Assembly (NCBI RefSeq): GCF_000421765.1
Contig: NZ_ATXQ01000002.1
Coordinates: forward strand, 62,001 to 126,000
Source: Denitrificimonas caeni DSM 24390
GTDB lineage: Bacteria > Pseudomonadota > Gammaproteobacteria > Pseudomonadales > Pseudomonadaceae
Direction of reading: 5' to 3'
DNA length: 64,000 bases
Positions within the stretch are counted from its first letter, which is position 1. Every line of letters begins with the position of its first letter. A model generated the notes under the pieces. It did no database searches. It had not been told where the DNA came from and saw only the letters and a list, made by a program, of their open reading frames with translations. Below are positions 49,568 through 59,333 of this stretch, in pieces. The translations under genes and the position numbers were made by a program.

Positions 49568-50044
49568 TCAATGACCAAGACTGGCAATCTCGGCAAACTG
49601 CCCGTAGGTTAAAGCTAGCAAGTCATCTGCGCTTAACTCAACTTCCAAGCCGCGGCGCCCCGCACTGACATAAATAGTGGCATGCTCAGCAGCACTGCGA
49701 TCAACAAAAGTGCGTAAGGCTTTTTTCTGCGCCAGCGGACTGATGCCACCCACCAAATAACCACTGCTGCGTTGCGCCCGCTGCGGGTCAGCCATCTCAA
49801 CTTTTTTGACCTTCGCCGCTGTCGCCAAGGCTTTTAAATTTAGCTGTGCATTTACCGCAACCAAAGCCACCAATAACTCTGCATTCTCAGTACTAACCAA
49901 CAACGTTTTGTAAACGCGCCCTGCAACTAAACCTAATTGCTCAGCCGCTTCTAAACCATAGGAGGCTGTTCGCGGGTCATGGCTGTAACTGTGCACAGCG
50001 TGGTTGATGCGCATTTTTTTTACTAAATCGATAGCAGGAGTCAT
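49568..50044 (-). CDS. ybaK: Cys-tRNA(Pro)/mischarged tRNA deacylase YbaK (EbsC)
   Basis: Hydrolyses Cys mistakenly attached to tRNA-Pro. One YbaK/ProX domain over 158 residues with the conserved Lys of VYKTLLV, the core strand LLVALVAVNAQLNLKALA, and the GYLVGGISPLAQKK loop with the catalytic GGxSP pattern. Divergent from the efflux operon; 265 bases lie between. Confidence 0.92.
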   Translation of the reverse strand: MTPAIDLVKKMRINHAVHSYSHDPRTASYGLEAAEQLGLVAGRVYKTLLVSTENAELLVALVAVNAQLNLKALATAAKVKKVEMADPQRAQRSSGYLVGGISPLAQKKALRTFVDRSAAEHATIYVSAGRRGLEVELSADDLLALTYGQFAEIASLGH

Positions 50045-50157
50045 ACACAGCCCTATTGGAAATTTGATGACGTTATTTTAAGTCATTAAGTCAGTTATCT
50101 CAGACAATAATTTACATTTAAACACATAGTTTTTCTCTGTAAAAATAGACCAATCAC

Positions 50158-50186
50158 TTACCAACATACAACAATGTATGTATATT
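50158..50186 (+). promoter_or_regulatory. Efflux promoter with embedded TtgR/AcrR-like operator
   Basis: TTACCA (50158-50163) and TATATT (50181-50186) stand 17 bases apart. The spacer is filled by a perfect inverted repeat ACATACA-ACAA-TGTATGT (50164-50181) that closely resembles the AcrR operator half-sites of E. coli and the TtgR site of P. putida. A repressor bound here would cover the promoter. No tetR-type gene lies beside it, so the repressor must be encoded elsewhere. Confidence 0.7.
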
Positions 50187-50309
50187 ACTCAGCTGAATGA
50201 AAACGCACTGCTTTTACCTCTAAAGCAGTGCATAATTAGGCACCGACTGCATTCGTATTTGCGTGCGTTTAATGTGCAGTGCTAAAAAGATGCTAATTAG
50301 GAAAAATTT

Positions 50310-51464
50310 ATGACCCGCCTCTCATCGCGCACTACTACTGCTGCTTCCCTTACTCTTGCTTGTGCATTACTGATTAGCGCTTGTGAGCAGAAAACAGAGC
50401 AAGCCAGTCAACAGCAGCCTGCCCCCAAAGTAGGTATCGTCACGCTGTCATCTCAATCTTACACGCTAACCAGCGAGTTACCTGGACGCACAGCAGCCTA
50501 CCGTATTGCCGAAGTTCGCCCACAAGTAAACGGGATTTTGCAAAAACGCTTATTCAAAGAAGGCAGCGACGTTAAGGCCAATCAACAGCTGTATCAAATT
50601 GATCCGGCCTTGTATGAGGCCAACTTAAAAAGTGCGCAAGCCAGCTTGCTCGCCTCTCGTTCTTTAGCCGAGCGCTATAAAATTCTGGTCGAAGAACGCG
50701 CAGTCAGCCGCCAACAATTCGATGATGCACAAGCCACTCGCTTACAGGCTGAAGCAGCACTTGAGCGCGCTAAAATCGAACAACGTTACACCCGCGTTCT
50801 GGCGCCGATCTCTGGTCGTATTGGTCGCTCTACGGTCAGCGAAGGAGCTCTGGTCACGAATGGCCAAGCTCAAGAACTTGCAGTCATTCAACAACTTGAT
50901 CCTATTTATGTTGATGTCACCCAGTCCGCTAACGACTTACTGCGTTTACGCCGTGAACTGGCCAGTGGCCAACTGGAAAAAGCCAGCGAGAATGCGGCTC
51001 AAGTTACTCTGAAGCTACAAGACAACAGCGAATACTCACACAAAGGCACACTAGAGTTCTCCGAAGTGTCCGTGGACGCCAGCACCGGCTCAGTCACCTT
51101 GCGTGCGGTTTTCCCAAACCCTGATGGCTTGCTACTGCCAGGCATGTTTGTTTATGCCAACTTAATCAGCGGCGTGCAAAGCCAAGCTATTCTAGCGCCA
51201 CAACAAGGCATCACCCGTAACCCCAAAGGTGAGGCAATGGCGATGGTGCTCGACGCTGACAATAAAGTTGAAGTGCGCATGCTAAAAGCGGAACGTACCT
51301 CAGGCAATTACTGGTTAGTCAACGAAGGCTTACAAGCAGGTGATCGCTTAATCACTGAGGGACTACAGTTTGTTCGCCCAGGTGCCACTGTCGATCCGTA
51401 TCCTGCTGGCAATGTTTCTGCAGCAAATACATCTTCTGAAAAAACTGCACCGCAAGCTCAATAA
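50310..51464 (+). CDS. mexA: RND efflux periplasmic adaptor (MexA/TtgA)
   Basis: Lipid-anchored adaptor joining pump and outer-membrane channel. Signal peptide with lipobox LISAC (Cys25), barrel-sandwich/lipoyl halves around a coiled-coil hairpin (about 100-170, SLLASRSLAERYKILVEERA), beta-barrel and membrane-proximal domains (LPGMFVYANL). 384 residues. The sequence is closest, as far as I can judge, to P. putida TtgA and P. aeruginosa MexA. First gene of the operon, 12 bases before mexB. Confidence 0.95.
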   Translation: MTRLSSRTTTAASLTLACALLISACEQKTEQASQQQPAPKVGIVTLSSQSYTLTSELPGRTAAYRIAEVRPQVNGILQKRLFKEGSDVKANQQLYQIDPALYEANLKSAQASLLASRSLAERYKILVEERAVSRQQFDDAQATRLQAEAALERAKIEQRYTRVLAPISGRIGRSTVSEGALVTNGQAQELAVIQQLDPIYVDVTQSANDLLRLRRELASGQLEKASENAAQVTLKLQDNSEYSHKGTLEFSEVSVDASTGSVTLRAVFPNPDGLLLPGMFVYANLISGVQSQAILAPQQGITRNPKGEAMAMVLDADNKVEVRMLKAERTSGNYWLVNEGLQAGDRLITEGLQFVRPGATVDPYPAGNVSAANTSSEKTAPQAQ

Positions 51465-51476
51465 GGGAATCTTTTC

Positions 51477-54400
51477 ATGTCGAATTTCTTCATCGACCGC
51501 CCCATCTTTGCTTGGGTACTTGCCCTGGTAATTATGTTGATTGGCGGACTGGCGATTCTTAAATTGCCAGTCAATCAATACCCAAGTATTGCTCCACCTG
51601 CAGTAGGCATCTCTGTAAGCTACCCAGGTGCTTCAGCACAAACAGTGCAAGACACCGTGGTTCAGGTGATCGAGCAAAAAATGAATGGTATTGACGGCTT
51701 GCGCTATATTTCCTCGGAAAGTAACTCCGACGGCAGCATGAGCATTACCATTACTTTTGAGCAGGATGTCGACCCAGATATCGCGCAAGTTCAGGTGCAG
51801 AACAAGCTGCAACTGGCCACTCCGCTACTCCCACAAGAAGTGCAGCAGCAAGGTATTCGCGTCACTAAGTCAGCCAAAAACTTCTTAATGGTTGTCGGGA
51901 TTATTTCTGAAGACGGCAGCATGAACAGGTATGACCTGGCTGACTACACCGTTTCTAATATCCAAGACCCGATCTCACGTACCCAAGGTGTCGGTGACTT
52001 CCAGATTTTCGGTGCTCAATACGCGATGCGTATTTGGCTGGATCCAATCAAACTGACCAACTTTGCGATGACGCCGATCGATGTAGCGACGGCAATTCGC
52101 GCGCAAAACGTACAAGTGTCTTCTGGTCAACTGGGTGGTCTACCCGCATCGCCAAACCAGCAACTGACCGCCACCATTATTGGTAAGACCCGTTTCGAAA
52201 CGCCTGAGCAATTTGAAAACATCTTGCTCAAAGTTAATCAAGATGGCTCACAAGTCCGCCTGAAAGATGTGGCGCGTGTTGAGCTGGGCGGTGAAAACTA
52301 CAGCATTAACGCTGAATATAACGGTAAAGCGGCAACAGGGATTGGTATCAAGTTGGCTACCGGTGCCAACGCCCTTGATACCGCTCGCGCCGTGCGTGCA
52401 ACCCTCGCCGAACTCGAGCCTTTCTTTCCGCAAGGAATGAAAATTGTTTATCCATACGACACTACACCGGTGATCTCTGCTTCGATTGAAGGGGTTATTT
52501 ATACTCTTATCGAAGCCTTTATCCTTGTGTTCTTGGTCATGTATCTGTTTATGCAGAACCTGCGCGTAACCTTAATTCCCGCTTTGGCTGTGCCAGTGGT
52601 TATTCTCGGTACCTTCGGCGTATTGGCTGCGTTTGGTTACAGCATCAACACCCTGACGATGTTCGCTATGGTCTTGGCCATCGGACTGCTGGTGGATGAC
52701 GCCATTGTTGTCGTGGAAAACGTTGAACGCGTAATGGAAGAAGAAGGTTTGTCACCGCTGGAAGCTACGCGTAAATCCATGGGACAGATTCAAGGCGCGC
52801 TGGTCGGTATTGGTCTGGTGTTGTCGGCGGTATTTATTCCGATGGCCTTCTTTGAAGGCTCAACTGGTGCGATTTATCAGCAGTTCTCGGTAACTATTGT
52901 TTCTGCGATGGTGCTTTCAGTACTGGTAGCATTGATTTTTACTCCCGCATTGTGCGCCACCATGCTTAAGCCGATTAAGAAAGGTGGCAACATCGAAAAG
53001 CGCGGTTTCTTCGGTTGGTTTAACCGCAGCTTCCAACGCGGCGTGAACAAGTATGAGAAAGGTGTTGCCGCAATGATTCGCCGCAAAACACCTTATCTGC
53101 TGATGTATGTGGTCATTATCGCCATCATGGGCTGGATGTTCACCATGATCCCATCTTCGTTCTTACCCGAAGAAGATCAAGGTGTACTCTTTGCTCAAGT
53201 ACAAACACCTGCCGGTTCCACTGCTGAACGCACCTATGATGTCGTCAGTAAAATGCGTGATTACCTGCTGACTGAAGAATCCGATACGGTGCGCTCAGTG
53301 TTTGCCATCACAGGCTTTAACTTTGCCGGTCGTGGACAAAACTCAGGTATGGCGTTTATTGGTCTGAAGCCTTGGGAAGAGCGCACCCTTGAGCACCAAA
53401 GTGTGTTCTCGCTAGCACAGCGTGCGCAGATGCGTTTCTTCTCCTTCCGTGATGCCATGGTGTTTGCTTTTGCACCACCAGCAGTGATGGAACTGGGTAA
53501 CGCCACTGGCTTTAATATGTTCTTACAAGACCGCGCCGGCGTAGGTCATGAAATATTAAGCGAAGCACGTGATACGTTTGTGCAACTGGCAAACGAAGAC
53601 CCTCGTTTAACCCAAGTGCGTGCCAACGGCCTGCGTGATGAGCCGCAATATAAGCTGATCATTGATGATGAGAAAGCCAGCTCTATGGGCTTATCACTCG
53701 ATGCTATCAACCAAACGCTATCAGCGGCTTGGGGTAGTAGCTATGTGAATGACTTTATTGATCGGGGTCGAGTGAAAAAAGTCTTTATGCAAGCCGAAGC
53801 CGATGCACGGATGAATCCTGAAGATCTGGCGAAATGGTATGTGCGCAATGATAAAGGCGAGATGATCCCCTTTAATAGCTTTGCCAGCGGCGAGTGGACC
53901 TACGGCTCACCGAAACTGTCACGCTACAATGGTGTACCTGCCATGGAGATTCTCGGTAGCGCAGCACCGGGTTATAGTTCCGGTGATGCAATGCTTGCAG
54001 TTGAGGAGATTTCTAAGAAACTGCCCACTGGCGTAGGTATGGCATGGACCGGTTTATCCTACGAGGAACGGCTGTCTGGTGACCAGGCTCCTGCTTTGTA
54101 TGCTCTATCGTTACTGGTCGTATTCCTTTGCTTAGCGGCAATGTATGAGAGCTGGTCTGTGCCCTTCTCTGTAATGTTGGTTGTACCACTGGGTATTCTA
54201 GGTGCGCTACTGGCCACTTACGGACGCGGCTTATCCAATGACGTGTACTTCCAAATTGGCTTACTGACCACCATTGGCTTGTCAGCACGTAACGCTATTT
54301 TGATTGTGGAGTTTGCCAAGTCGTTACATGAAGAAGGCATGAGCTTGGCTGCTGCTGCAGTCGAAGCCAGCCGTATTCGTTTGCGACCAATCATTATGAC

Positions 54401-54602
54401 CTCGCTGGCCTTTATCCTTGGTGTGACACCTCTGGCTATCTCTACCGGTGCCGGAGCGGGCAGTAAGCATGCCATTGGTACAGGTGTCATTGGCGGTATG
54501 TTAACGGCAATGGTACTGGCCATCTTCTTTGTGCCTATGTTCTATGTCGCGGTCAGCGCTCTGTTTAAAACAGCTGAAGACAAAAAGGAGGACGCGCAAT
54601 GA
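51477..54602 (+). CDS. mexB: RND efflux pump (MexB/TtgB)
   Basis: Proton-driven trimeric drug pump of the inner membrane. Twelve membrane segments in two halves, large periplasmic loops after the first and seventh, and the proton-relay Asp pair in [19 protein letters not shown] (about 407-408). [25 protein letters not shown] at the N-terminus and the repeated [20 protein letters not shown] signature are typical of the HAE1 family. 1041 residues. Its stop overlaps the oprM start by four bases. Confidence 0.96.
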   Translation: MSNFFIDRPIFAWVLALVIMLIGGLAILKLPVNQYPSIAPPAVGISVSYPGASAQTVQDTVVQVIEQKMNGIDGLRYISSESNSDGSMSITITFEQDVDPDIAQVQVQNKLQLATPLLPQEVQQQGIRVTKSAKNFLMVVGIISEDGSMNRYDLADYTVSNIQDPISRTQGVGDFQIFGAQYAMRIWLDPIKLTNFAMTPIDVATAIRAQNVQVSSGQLGGLPASPNQQLTATIIGKTRFETPEQFENILLKVNQDGSQVRLKDVARVELGGENYSINAEYNGKAATGIGIKLATGANALDTARAVRATLAELEPFFPQGMKIVYPYDTTPVISASIEGVIYTLIEAFILVFLVMYLFMQNLRVTLIPALAVPVVILGTFGVLAAFGYSINTLTMFAMVLAIGLLVDDAIVVVENVERVMEEEGLSPLEATRKSMGQIQGALVGIGLVLSAVFIPMAFFEGSTGAIYQQFSVTIVSAMVLSVLVALIFTPALCATMLKPIKKGGNIEKRGFFGWFNRSFQRGVNKYEKGVAAMIRRKTPYLLMYVVIIAIMGWMFTMIPSSFLPEEDQGVLFAQVQTPAGSTAERTYDVVSKMRDYLLTEESDTVRSVFAITGFNFAGRGQNSGMAFIGLKPWEERTLEHQSVFSLAQRAQMRFFSFRDAMVFAFAPPAVMELGNATGFNMFLQDRAGVGHEILSEARDTFVQLANEDPRLTQVRANGLRDEPQYKLIIDDEKASSMGLSLDAINQTLSAAWGSSYVNDFIDRGRVKKVFMQAEADARMNPEDLAKWYVRNDKGEMIPFNSFASGEWTYGSPKLSRYNGVPAMEILGSAAPGYSSGDAMLAVEEISKKLPTGVGMAWTGLSYEERLSGDQAPALYALSLLVVFLCLAAMYESWSVPFSVMLVVPLGILGALLATYGRGLSNDVYFQIGLLTTIGLSARNAILIVEFAKSLHEEGMSLAAAAVEASRIRLRPIIMTSLAFILGVTPLAISTGAGAGSKHAIGTGVIGGMLTAMVLAIFFVPMFYVAVSALFKTAEDKKEDAQ

Positions 54603-56002
54603 AGCGTACTGCCCTAGCCGTTGCGTTATTAACAGCTTTGTCTGGCTGTTCATTAATCCCGAACTACCAGCAGCCTGAAGCTCCAGTTGCAGAACAATGG
54701 AGTGATGTGCAGAATCAACAAGGCGGCGCAGAGCTGCCTGATTGGCGCGAGTTTTTCCAAGATCCGGCTCTTCAGCAGCTGATTGAAACCGCTCTTGAAA
54801 ACAACCGTGACATGCGCATTGCTGCACTGAATGTTGAAGCATTTCGTGCGCAATACCGTATTCAGCGTAGTGCGCTGTTCCCTGCAATTGATGCAAGCGG
54901 CGGTGCCAATCGTCAGCGTATTCCAGGCAATATGAGCCCAACGGGCGATTCCACCATTAACAGTCAATATTCTGCGGCATTAGGAATAACGGCGTGGGAA
55001 GTAGACCTTTTTGGCCGCTTAAACAGCCTGCGTGAGCAAGCTTTGGCCAGTTATTTCGCTAGCGAGCAAGCGCAGCGCAGCACCCAACTCAGTCTGATTA
55101 GCAGCGTGGCAACGGCTTGGCTTACCCTGCAAGCAGACCAAGAAACACTCAAGTTGGTACGCGAGACGTTAAGCACCTATGAGGAGAGCTTGCGACTGGT
55201 CGAGCGCAGTTACGATGCTGGAGTCGCCTCTTCCTTAGAGCTACAACAAGCACGTACTTCTGCTAACAGTGCTCGCGTCAGCCTAGCGCAGTTTGAACGC
55301 CAAAGCGTGCAAAGCCGCAATGCACTGAACTTGCTTTTAGGTGGTAACACTCCTGCTGATTTGGCCACGCCAGTGCCTTTAAAACAGTTTGAGTTTGCTG
55401 AAGTTCCAGTTGGCTTACCGGCTGACCTATTACAGCGTCGTCCAGATATTCTGCAAGCAGAATTCAATCTGAAAGCCGCTAATGCCAATATTGGTGCAGC
55501 ACGCGCAGCATTCTTCCCAAGCATCAGTCTGACTGCTACTGCAGGCAGCTTAAGCCCTGATTTATCAGGACTATTTGATGGTGGCAGTGGTTCTTGGCTG
55601 TTTCAACCGAGCATTAATATCCCAATTTTTAATGCCGGACGTTTACGCGCCAACTTGGATTACAGCAAAATCCAAAAAGATATCAATGTCGCACGCTACG
55701 AGAAAACCATTCAAACCGCGTTCCAGGAAGTGGCGGATGGTTTAATTGAGCGCACAACCTATACGCAGCAGTTAGCCGCGCACGATGCATTGGTTAAATC
55801 CAGTGAAGAGTATTACGCTCTGGCTGACCGTCGCTACCGTGAAGGCATTGATAATCAGCTGACATTGTTGGATGCCCAGCGTTTATTGTTTGATGCGCAA
55901 CAAGCGCGTATTCAGACACAATTTGCGCAATTGGCTAGCGAGATCAAGCTGTATAAAGCTTTAGGTGGCGGCTATACCCAAGACAACACGCAAGCGTTGT
56001 AA
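54599..56002 (+). CDS. oprM: Outer-membrane efflux channel (OprM/TtgC)
   Basis: Trimeric exit duct. Lipobox LSGC (Cys17), two tandem OEP repeats (about 60-245 and 265-455), each giving helices of the periplasmic tunnel and two strands of the barrel, with the characteristic [32 protein letters not shown] segment beginning the second half. 467 residues. The ATGA overlap with mexB indicates coupled translation. Confidence 0.95.
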   Translation: MKRTALAVALLTALSGCSLIPNYQQPEAPVAEQWSDVQNQQGGAELPDWREFFQDPALQQLIETALENNRDMRIAALNVEAFRAQYRIQRSALFPAIDASGGANRQRIPGNMSPTGDSTINSQYSAALGITAWEVDLFGRLNSLREQALASYFASEQAQRSTQLSLISSVATAWLTLQADQETLKLVRETLSTYEESLRLVERSYDAGVASSLELQQARTSANSARVSLAQFERQSVQSRNALNLLLGGNTPADLATPVPLKQFEFAEVPVGLPADLLQRRPDILQAEFNLKAANANIGAARAAFFPSISLTATAGSLSPDLSGLFDGGSGSWLFQPSINIPIFNAGRLRANLDYSKIQKDINVARYEKTIQTAFQEVADGLIERTTYTQQLAAHDALVKSSEEYYALADRRYREGIDNQLTLLDAQRLLFDAQQARIQTQFAQLASEIKLYKALGGGYTQDNTQAL

Positions 56003-56040
56003 AGCCACAGCGATGCACTGCAAGGCAGTGCATACTTAAA

Positions 56041-56078
56041 AACGGGCGACTCTGCATAAACAGGTCGCCCGTTTTTTA
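56041..56078 (+). terminator. Terminator of the efflux operon
   Basis: AACGGGCGAC (56041-56050) pairs with GTCGCCCGTT (56064-56073), extended inward by CTG/CAG, and runs into T. It starts 38 bases after the oprM stop. Confidence 0.93.
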
Positions 56079-56119
56079 TTCTATTCAACTACTGCCGATA
56101 TTGATCTAGGTGAACCGTA

Positions 56120-56214
56120 CTGCACTGTAACTGTTTACCCGTCGATGAACCCATCCAGGGTTCAACTCCGACGCTTTGCCATCCATGGCTACGCTCCTCA
56201 CAGCAACAGCGCAG
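56120..56214 (-). repeat. Structured repeat, member B (downstream of gloA)
   Basis: Outer stem CTGCACTG (56120-56127) with CAGCGCAG (56207-56214), seven of eight pairs. Inside are TGAACCC-ATCCA-GGGTTCA (56146-56164) and GCCA-TCCA-TGGC (56178-56189). On the minus strand, that of gloA, both loops read TGGA. It begins 13 bases past the gloA stop. Compared with member A at 27516-27608, stem changes are mostly compensated. Confidence 0.85.
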
Positions 56215-56227
56215 CACTCATCAACTA

Positions 56228-56620
56228 TCAATCACCACGCTTAGGCGACAGCAGTTCAATCTTGTAACCGTCTGGATCTTCAACAAAAGCCAAAATACTT
56301 GAACCATGCATCATCGGTCCTGGCTCGCGAGTGATCTTGCCGCCACGCGCACGAATATCTTCACAGGCTTTGTAAACATCCTCCACTTCTAAAGCGATAT
56401 GCCCATAACCATCACCCAAATCGTATTTTTCCACGCCCCAGTTGTGCGTCAATTCAATCACGCTATTGCTGGCCTCATCGCCATAACCCACAAAAGCCAA
56501 GGTAAATTTACCGTCTGGATAATCACGACGACGTAACAGTTGCATGCCCAACACTTCAGTGTAAAAAGCAATCGAAGCATCAAGATCGCCAACCCGTAGC
56601 ATGGTGTGTAAAAGTCTCAT
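56228..56620 (-). CDS. gloA: Lactoylglutathione lyase GloA (glyoxalase I)
   Basis: Converts the glutathione adduct of methylglyoxal to S-lactoylglutathione. 130 residues, two beta-alpha-beta-beta-beta modules; metal ligands fall in the first strand ([11 protein letters not shown], His), VIELTHN (Glu), [11 protein letters not shown] (His) and YKIELL (Glu), the usual set. Lies downstream of the efflux operon on the opposite strand, a neighbourhood also seen for gloA and an RND operon in P. aeruginosa. Confidence 0.95.
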   Translation of the reverse strand: MRLLHTMLRVGDLDASIAFYTEVLGMQLLRRRDYPDGKFTLAFVGYGDEASNSVIELTHNWGVEKYDLGDGYGHIALEVEDVYKACEDIRARGGKITREPGPMMHGSSILAFVEDPDGYKIELLSPKRGD

Positions 56621-56968
56621 CTAAATACCCTCTTTAGCGTCACTCAGTGACATCAACAAAGTTTTCAGCCTAGCAGCCGACGGGCTATTTTACCCATGAA
56701 TCTCACAGCATAACACTCAAGAAACCCCAGTACCGCGCAGGCTCAATCTCTTTAATTTTTTGTTAGGTATGCAACTAAGGAGAAAGATCATTTGATTCCT
56801 GCTAACGCATTATCCTGTACGATTGAAAAAAATGGCGTTAGCGGTGATTGTGTGGCTTATTCAGAGCCTACTCAAAGCCAATCTCAGCACCTAGATCAAT
56901 CAGCGAAATTAAAATTGCAAGCTAAAGCCCCTTAGCTGAATTGTTATCGGTCACTCATGAGGGAAACC
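56621..56968. other. Spacer before the polyamine-sensor module
   Basis: 348 bases. A perfect 8-base inverted repeat, GCTAACGC (56801-56808) and GCGTTAGC (56835-56842), sits about 130 bases upstream of the first binding-protein gene. A frame of 47 codons opening with TTG (56792-56935) has AAGGAG ahead of it, but its product resembles nothing I know; I do not call it a gene. The promoter of the module should lie here. Confidence 0.45.
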
Positions 56969-58006
56969 ATGTCTGCTGCCAAAACTCTTTTACTCACGTT
57001 GTTTTTGCTTACGACTGTAGGTTCTGTGCAAGCTAAGGAACTCATCTTCCTTAACTGGCCAGATTACATGGATCCAGAAATCATTTTGGAGTTCAAACAA
57101 CGGACTGGCATTACAGTCAAACAAAGCTATTTCGACTCCGATACCACCCGCGACGAACTACTACTCGAGACCGAGGCGAAAGGCTTCGATATCGCTTTAA
57201 TGAATGCAGCTTCAATGAAAATCCTCGCCAATCGTGGTTGGCTGGATCCACTTGATGAGCAGAGCATTCCTAACCTAAAGCACATTGACCCTTACTGGCG
57301 CAGTGAACCGCAAGACAATAAAACTTTTGGTGCGCCCTACTTCTGGGGCACGATTGGTATTGTTTATCGCAAAGATCTCGTGCCCTCGACGGTCTCCAGT
57401 TGGATGGACCTGTTACAGCCGACGCCAGCGCTGCATGGCAAAATAAGTATGATTGGTGATAGCGCCGATCTAATTGGCATCGCGCTTAAAGCTCTAGGCT
57501 ATTCGCTCAATAGCATCGATGAAAAAGAGCTCAAAGATGCTGAGGCTCTTCTGCGCGCGCAGGCGCCAGCAGTCAAAACATACCGCTATCTTTCGCTGAA
57601 CGATGACTCAGCTCTATTAACCGGCCAGATTGTTATGAGCATGATGTACAACGGTGACGCCCTTATGCTGAAAAAGCACAATGAAAATATCGCTTTTGTC
57701 CTTCCCAAGGAAGGCGGCAATATTTGGACCGACTTTTTAAGCGTGCTCAGTTCTTCACCAAGAAAAGCAGAAGCTAAACAGTTCATCAACTTCCTTAACG
57801 AACCAGAAATAGCAGCGCGACAAGCCATGTATGTCCACTATGCGACACCGAATCTGGCGGCGCAAAAGTTACTGCCGCAAGATTTTAAAGATAATCCCAT
57901 TATTTATCCGAGCCAAGAGTCTCTTGAAAACTCAGAGGCGTACCTACGTTTACCTGCTCGAGCACAAAAGAACCGTGCCGCAATTTTCTCTCGCATCGTC
58001 TACTGA
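56969..58006 (+). CDS. Periplasmic polyamine-type binding protein, NspS-like, copy 1
   Basis: Extracellular solute-binding protein of the PotD/NspS class. Signal peptide (about 1-22), then two-lobed fold beginning ELIFLNWPDYMDPEIILEFKQ. Positions matching PotD polyamine contacts are visible: Trp and Tyr in LNWPDY, Asp in IGDSADLIG, the aromatic in MMYNGDA (Trp in PotD) and Trp/Asp in GNIWTDFLS. No ABC permease or ATPase is adjacent; instead a paralogue and a GGDEF-EAL protein follow, as in the V. cholerae NspS-MbaA pair. I start at 56969 (GAGGGA upstream); an ATG 12 bases earlier is possible. Sensor role is inference. Confidence 0.85.
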   Translation: MSAAKTLLLTLFLLTTVGSVQAKELIFLNWPDYMDPEIILEFKQRTGITVKQSYFDSDTTRDELLLETEAKGFDIALMNAASMKILANRGWLDPLDEQSIPNLKHIDPYWRSEPQDNKTFGAPYFWGTIGIVYRKDLVPSTVSSWMDLLQPTPALHGKISMIGDSADLIGIALKALGYSLNSIDEKELKDAEALLRAQAPAVKTYRYLSLNDDSALLTGQIVMSMMYNGDALMLKKHNENIAFVLPKEGGNIWTDFLSVLSSSPRKAEAKQFINFLNEPEIAARQAMYVHYATPNLAAQKLLPQDFKDNPIIYPSQESLENSEAYLRLPARAQKNRAAIFSRIVY

Positions 58007-58250
58007 GTAACAGGTTTTTATTGCTTACTGAGGTAGACTGACTGACAAAAGGACTTCACGGCACCACCAAAGCTTGATTAGCCGCTGCTGTTGCTACAGA
58101 GCCGACCGTCTGAGTAAGAATAGACCGTACTCTATACTCGCTTGGAAACTTATTTGATTGCTCTATGAGCTGATACTTTCTAGTAAGCAAAGCTCCACTC
58201 ACACATTTAAGTTTCAGTCTTTTTTATTAGCAAGCTCTGGTGTCGTCACT

Positions 58251-59318
58251 ATGGATAAATACAAAACCGCCATACACACCTGCAAAGTCTTCTGTAGAGC
58301 ACTGACTCTAGTTCTCATTATTCAACCCGTGCAAGCCGTTCAGAGCAGCGAACTAACATTCCTCAATTGGTCAGATTATATCGATCCACTGATTCTAGAT
58401 GAGTTCAAGCAGCGCACTGGCATCACCGTCAAACAAATCTATTTCGAATCTGATGCAGATCGTGATGAGATTCTGGTGGAAACCGAAGCTAAAGGTTTCG
58501 ACATGGTTCTTATTGATGGCATCTCGATTCGGATTTTAGCGAATCGCGGCTGGCTCGAACCGCTCAATGAGCAGGACATTCCTAATCTAAAACATATTGA
58601 TCCACGCTGGCGTAATGCTCACGAAGAAGCCAAGGTTTATGCTGTGCCCTATTTCTGGGGCACCATTGGCATTGCCTATCGTAAGGACTTGGTGTCTTCT
58701 CCGGTTTCAAGCTGGATGGATTTGTTACAACCAGCCGCACAACTGCATGGCAAAGTGGCGATGTTTAGCGATACTCGAGACCTCCTCGGCGTTGGCCTTA
58801 AGGCTCTAGGCTATTCACTGAACAGCACCAACACTCAAGAACTCAAGGAAGCGGAAGCCTTACTGCAAACTCAAGCACCAGCCGTTACAACTTACAAATA
58901 TGTTTCACGTGATGAGCACTCAGCCCTCGTGGCAGGTCAAGTTGCTATTGCTATGATGTACAACAGCTATGCTCTGATGGTGCAAAAGCATCACAGCGAG
59001 ATTGCTTTTGTGTTGCCTGAAGAGGGCAGTAATATTTGGGTTGATTACATCAGTATTCTTAGCTCATCGAGCAATAAGGCTGGCGCTAAACAATTCCTCA
59101 ACTTTCTCAACGAACCAGAGATCGCAGCGCAGCTCGCAGAGTTTGTCTATAGCGCCACGCCCAACCTAGCAGCGGAAGCGCTCCTACCTGTTGAGTTCAA
59201 AAACAATGTAGCGATCTACCCGAGCCAAGCAGCTCTGCAAAAATCGGAAATCAATCAGCGTCTGCCAGCTCAGGCGCAGAAACTTCGCGCCGCGATTTTT
59301 TCGCGCCTCGTTAACTGA
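58251..59318 (+). CDS. Periplasmic polyamine-type binding protein, NspS-like, copy 2
   Basis: Paralogue of the preceding gene; the mature parts align throughout with most residues shared, so they arose by duplication. Leader with hydrophobic segment (about 15-28) and cleavage near AVQSSE. The binding-site positions are kept in part (LNWSDY, SDTRDLLG, NIWVDY) but the ligand-facing NGD of copy 1 is NSY here, which hints at a different ligand. The ATG at 58251 starts a normal leader; a longer frame from a TTG at 58158 has no such logic. The ribosome site is weak. 355 residues; ends 15 bases before the GGDEF-EAL gene. Confidence 0.84.
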   Translation: MDKYKTAIHTCKVFCRALTLVLIIQPVQAVQSSELTFLNWSDYIDPLILDEFKQRTGITVKQIYFESDADRDEILVETEAKGFDMVLIDGISIRILANRGWLEPLNEQDIPNLKHIDPRWRNAHEEAKVYAVPYFWGTIGIAYRKDLVSSPVSSWMDLLQPAAQLHGKVAMFSDTRDLLGVGLKALGYSLNSTNTQELKEAEALLQTQAPAVTTYKYVSRDEHSALVAGQVAIAMMYNSYALMVQKHHSEIAFVLPEEGSNIWVDYISILSSSSNKAGAKQFLNFLNEPEIAAQLAEFVYSATPNLAAEALLPVEFKNNVAIYPSQAALQKSEINQRLPAQAQKLRAAIFSRLVN

Positions 59319-59333
59319 GTCTAATTTACCCAT

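Noticed and set aside
56792-56935. 47-codon TTG frame with AAGGAG upstream, before the first NspS-like gene
   Set aside because: TTG start, no similarity I recognise, and ordinary spacer composition. Kept only as a note; ribosome profiling could revive it.
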